The notes under the pieces are model-generated. The model was not told where the DNA came from. It ran no database searches and was given only the letters and a program-made list of their open reading frames with translations. 64,000 nt of DNA from Channa striata (lineage: Eukaryota > Chordata > Actinopteri > Anabantiformes > Channidae): contig CM065187.1 of the NCBI GenBank assembly GCA_033026295.1, positions 16,960,388 to 17,024,387 on the forward strand. The letters run 5' to 3'. Numbering within the stretch: position 1 is the stretch's first letter; the number at the start of each line of letters is the position of its first letter. The translations under genes and the position numbers were made by a program. Positions 61,362-64,000 of this stretch are shown one piece after another.

Positions 61362-64000
61362 ATGTCTGTGTGGGATGCCTCTCACTTTGTGAAAAGTTTT
61401 TAACACCGCATTTTTTAAATTTTTTTGGGTTGCTTGCTCTCTCACTCTAACCTCTTGTCCACCACTCTTTCTACTCCTTTGTGCTTCCTCAACAAGAATT
61501 ATTCAGTACAAAAAGCTGCGCTCGTGGATCTTACTATACAGGAACTTGTCACACATGCATGCGGACACGTGTGCTTCTGTACACAGATACTTACTCATAG
61601 TGGAAGTAGAACTGATCATAGAAGTAGACACAGGCATGGCATTAGCACACTGACAAATTCAACCATTTCTGCTCCACCCTTTTCTTCTTATATTCAGTAT
61701 TTACCAAATATTTTGGCACCCGCAGCAATATTACAAAGGCCTGATAGCAGAACAAATGACTGTAATGATTCATCATTTCGGTGCAATACAAAAGCAATAG
61801 CTACTTTGCTGGCAGTTTATGGAGTGTGGTATAATGGTTTACAAAACGATTCTATTTTCTTGGAAAGCTGCATCTGCAAATGACCCGTGTAACCTTGGAA
61901 AACAGTTCAGAGAAACACTGCTTTCTCTTCAAACGCAGCTTATTTTGCAGTGTTTGGCCACTTCACATCATATGATAAATATGTATGAATATATAACAAA
62001 GATAGTATTATAGTTAAAGGTCAAGTGCTGTATTAGCACCATTAAACAGAACAAATTTCTACAAAAGGATCTGTCACATGGAGTTGTTTTGTCATGCATA
62101 TTTGCCCATGACACACTGGATTAGACTGTCAATGTGATGCCTGTGTCTGCTCCAGACTGCCCCTCCCGACATACACAAACATACACATACGTACATATTT
62201 CCCACCTTATGATACTAGACTTTAATATCTGCATCAATGCATTAAAAATACAGTGTCCAAAAATGTAATAGTGCTTTTTAACTCTTAAAAACAACATGAT
62301 TTTGTGTTGGAGATACAAAGAGAGAGACGTGAACAAGAACATGCACTAAAATCCAAGCTTGCATGCATGAGTACAAACAATGGATACAGAGAATTACTGA
62401 AAACAACAAAGCCACAAACCTGCATTTAAATAAGAAAACAACGGTCGCCTCAAGATATGTCATTAATACACAAAAGAACTTTTTTCCATCACCAGGATCT
62501 AACCTCAGTCTGACACATGTTAGAACTGACCTGGGTGTGACCCAGGATTGACTGTGTTTGACACAATATCAAGTTTTGTTTTTTTTAACTACAGACTGTG
62601 CTGTCACCATAAATAGAGGAGACTGACTAGAAGGAGTAGTAAGAAGAAGTGCACTACACTGAGATGTAGAAGAAAAAAATGCCAGAGAGAAGCACTGGTT
62701 CACCCTGATACGGTGGTGTGATTGGCATGAAGGCTACATAGTCCTGCTTCCATCCTTTTTTAAAAAAATTTTTTCTGCCCAAGTAGTGTTGAGGGTAAAT
62801 TATTTAATGAAATTTATAAGAGCAATTTCTGCTGGCTTATTGCATTTGCACTTAAAATATGTTAATGGGTGGGGAAAAGGTGTTTGGCAAAATGTGACTG
62901 TAAAGATGGAAAATGTCCTCCACATGACCCTGATTATTTATTTGATTCAGGGAATTGTCAGTTTTGGAAGAAAAAAATGGTCTTTCTGACAGTGACTGTT
63001 TCTGTGGAAGGCAACTGTGTGAGGTAATTTGACTTAAATATGTCTTTTTCTTTTTCATCTATTCTCGAGCTTTCTGCCACGCATAGGGACACAGTCAAAC
63101 CGCCTTGGCTCTTTGTTTCTTTCAAAGATGTACTGTTTTATATTTTCCCCTGTTTCATAGGTTTGCCCGATTAGCTGTAAAAGCACATTAAATCAAATTA
63201 TCGGAACACCAACATTTTTAAACAAATGAACCCCAACGTTATTTTAAGAAACCCCCGGTTTTTATGAAACGTAGCTATTGATAAAGTGAAAAACAATCAA
63301 TAAAATTTCGCTTAACAATTAGATGTACAATACAGGCTGTGTCAATGATACATGCATGTAAAATGGATCAGTTAGTTTCTGCTTCAGTGCTATAACAAGT
63401 CAAAGGTTGGGCCTGGTTATTGTGCGTCTATGTTCCACACATATGGTTTCGGGTATTTAGGGGGAAGCTTTAAAATGGCCCTGCAGAAGAAACACAGGGT
63501 TGTAATTGCACTAGGTTATAATGACGTTTACAGTATATTTTTTCTTTTGGAAGACGGCTGTGATAAAATGGTTAAAAATGATGGTTGAATGTAAACTGTA
63601 GCACTGCTTCAGTGATGGCTTCAAGCCTTGATTGAATATGGTAAAATACCGATTCTATGTTTTTATATGATCCACTCTTTTCCTCCTAAAAAGTGTATAC
63701 TCTTAAAAACGGGCCATAACTTAACAGAAATCTGACTGTGAGGCATGATGATGGTCTAACCTAAAGCTTTTGTAATTTTTAAACTGTTGTGAACAGGTCT
63801 TCCAACATGGTGAAAACCAAGAAGCATTTCCATATTATGTAGAAAACTGAATGATGTTTTATTAACCTATTGTTTATATATTTATCCCAGCAGTCACGTA
63901 TGTCTCTAATTTTGAAATGATATTTACATGTTTCCAAAACTGGGATTCTGAAAGTTTATATGTAGATATATTTAGAAAATAATTTCCTGAACAAATTTTT
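61362..64000 (+). other. nacc2: nacc2 3' UTR, possibly extending past the window
   Basis: AT-rich noncoding sequence after the stop. An AATAAA at 63299-63304 is a possible poly(A) signal; others such as ATTAAA near 62040 and 63190 exist. The true end cannot be chosen from sequence alone, and the region may include post-gene DNA. Confidence 0.5.

Noticed and set aside
61425..61883. 152-codon frame in the nacc2 3' UTR
   Set aside because: Starts after the stop codon in UTR sequence and shows no domain.
1..64000. CRISPR arrays, tRNA/rRNA genes, viral or phage genes
   Set aside because: Looked for regular spaced repeats, tRNA-like cloverleaf motifs and viral enzyme motifs. None was convincing; the tandem arrays are ordinary microsatellites.

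Overview
The window is nuclear DNA from a ray-finned fish, probably a spiny-rayed (percomorph-type) teleost. It has GT-AG introns, long AT-rich intergenic stretches full of CA/GT and CT/GA microsatellites, and several interspersed repeats of kinds typical of teleost genomes. The protein sequences are clearly vertebrate. No bacterial, phage or viral gene was seen.

Three genes are firmly supported, all on the + strand. (1) The last three coding exons of lhx3, a LIM-homeodomain transcription factor, lie at 138-2372; the LIM domains are off the left edge. (2) tmem250 has a single coding exon at 31691-32110 and a probable CpG-rich first exon ending at 31260. (3) nacc2 is a BTB-BEN transcriptional repressor with six coding exons at 56520-61361 (593 residues), a long 3' UTR running towards the right edge, a probable untranslated exon at 54936-55418 and a probable CpG-rich promoter near 34.5-35.3 kb. 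As I recall the human map, NACC2, TMEM250 and LHX3 are neighbours in the same order and orientation at 9q34.3, so this looks like conserved vertebrate microsynteny.

Layout: 1-3150 lhx3 3' half. 3150-31000 a gene-poor spacer with microsatellites, scattered repeat fragments, some enhancer-like blocks (clusters of TAAT-type homeodomain sites at 15.6-16.0 and 27.4-27.65 kb; GGGTCA half-sites at 24.83-24.88 kb) and one coding-like stretch on the minus strand at 23.74-23.94 kb that I cannot assign. 31010-32935 tmem250. 32935-34480 spacer. 34480-35270 probable nacc2 promoter. 35270-56449 nacc2 leader introns with a foldback repeat, a Tc1-like MITE and microsatellites. 56450-64000 nacc2 body and 3' UTR.

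The most interesting lead is at tmem250. If the predicted leader intron (31261-31496) is spliced, an ATG at the end of exon 1 joins in frame to a 69-codon open frame with coding-like codon use. That frame runs across the tmem250 start codon in a different frame, so it is either a strong translational control element or an alternative small protein. The genes do not form a pathway. lhx3 and nacc2 are both nuclear transcription regulators, and tmem250 is a small membrane protein.
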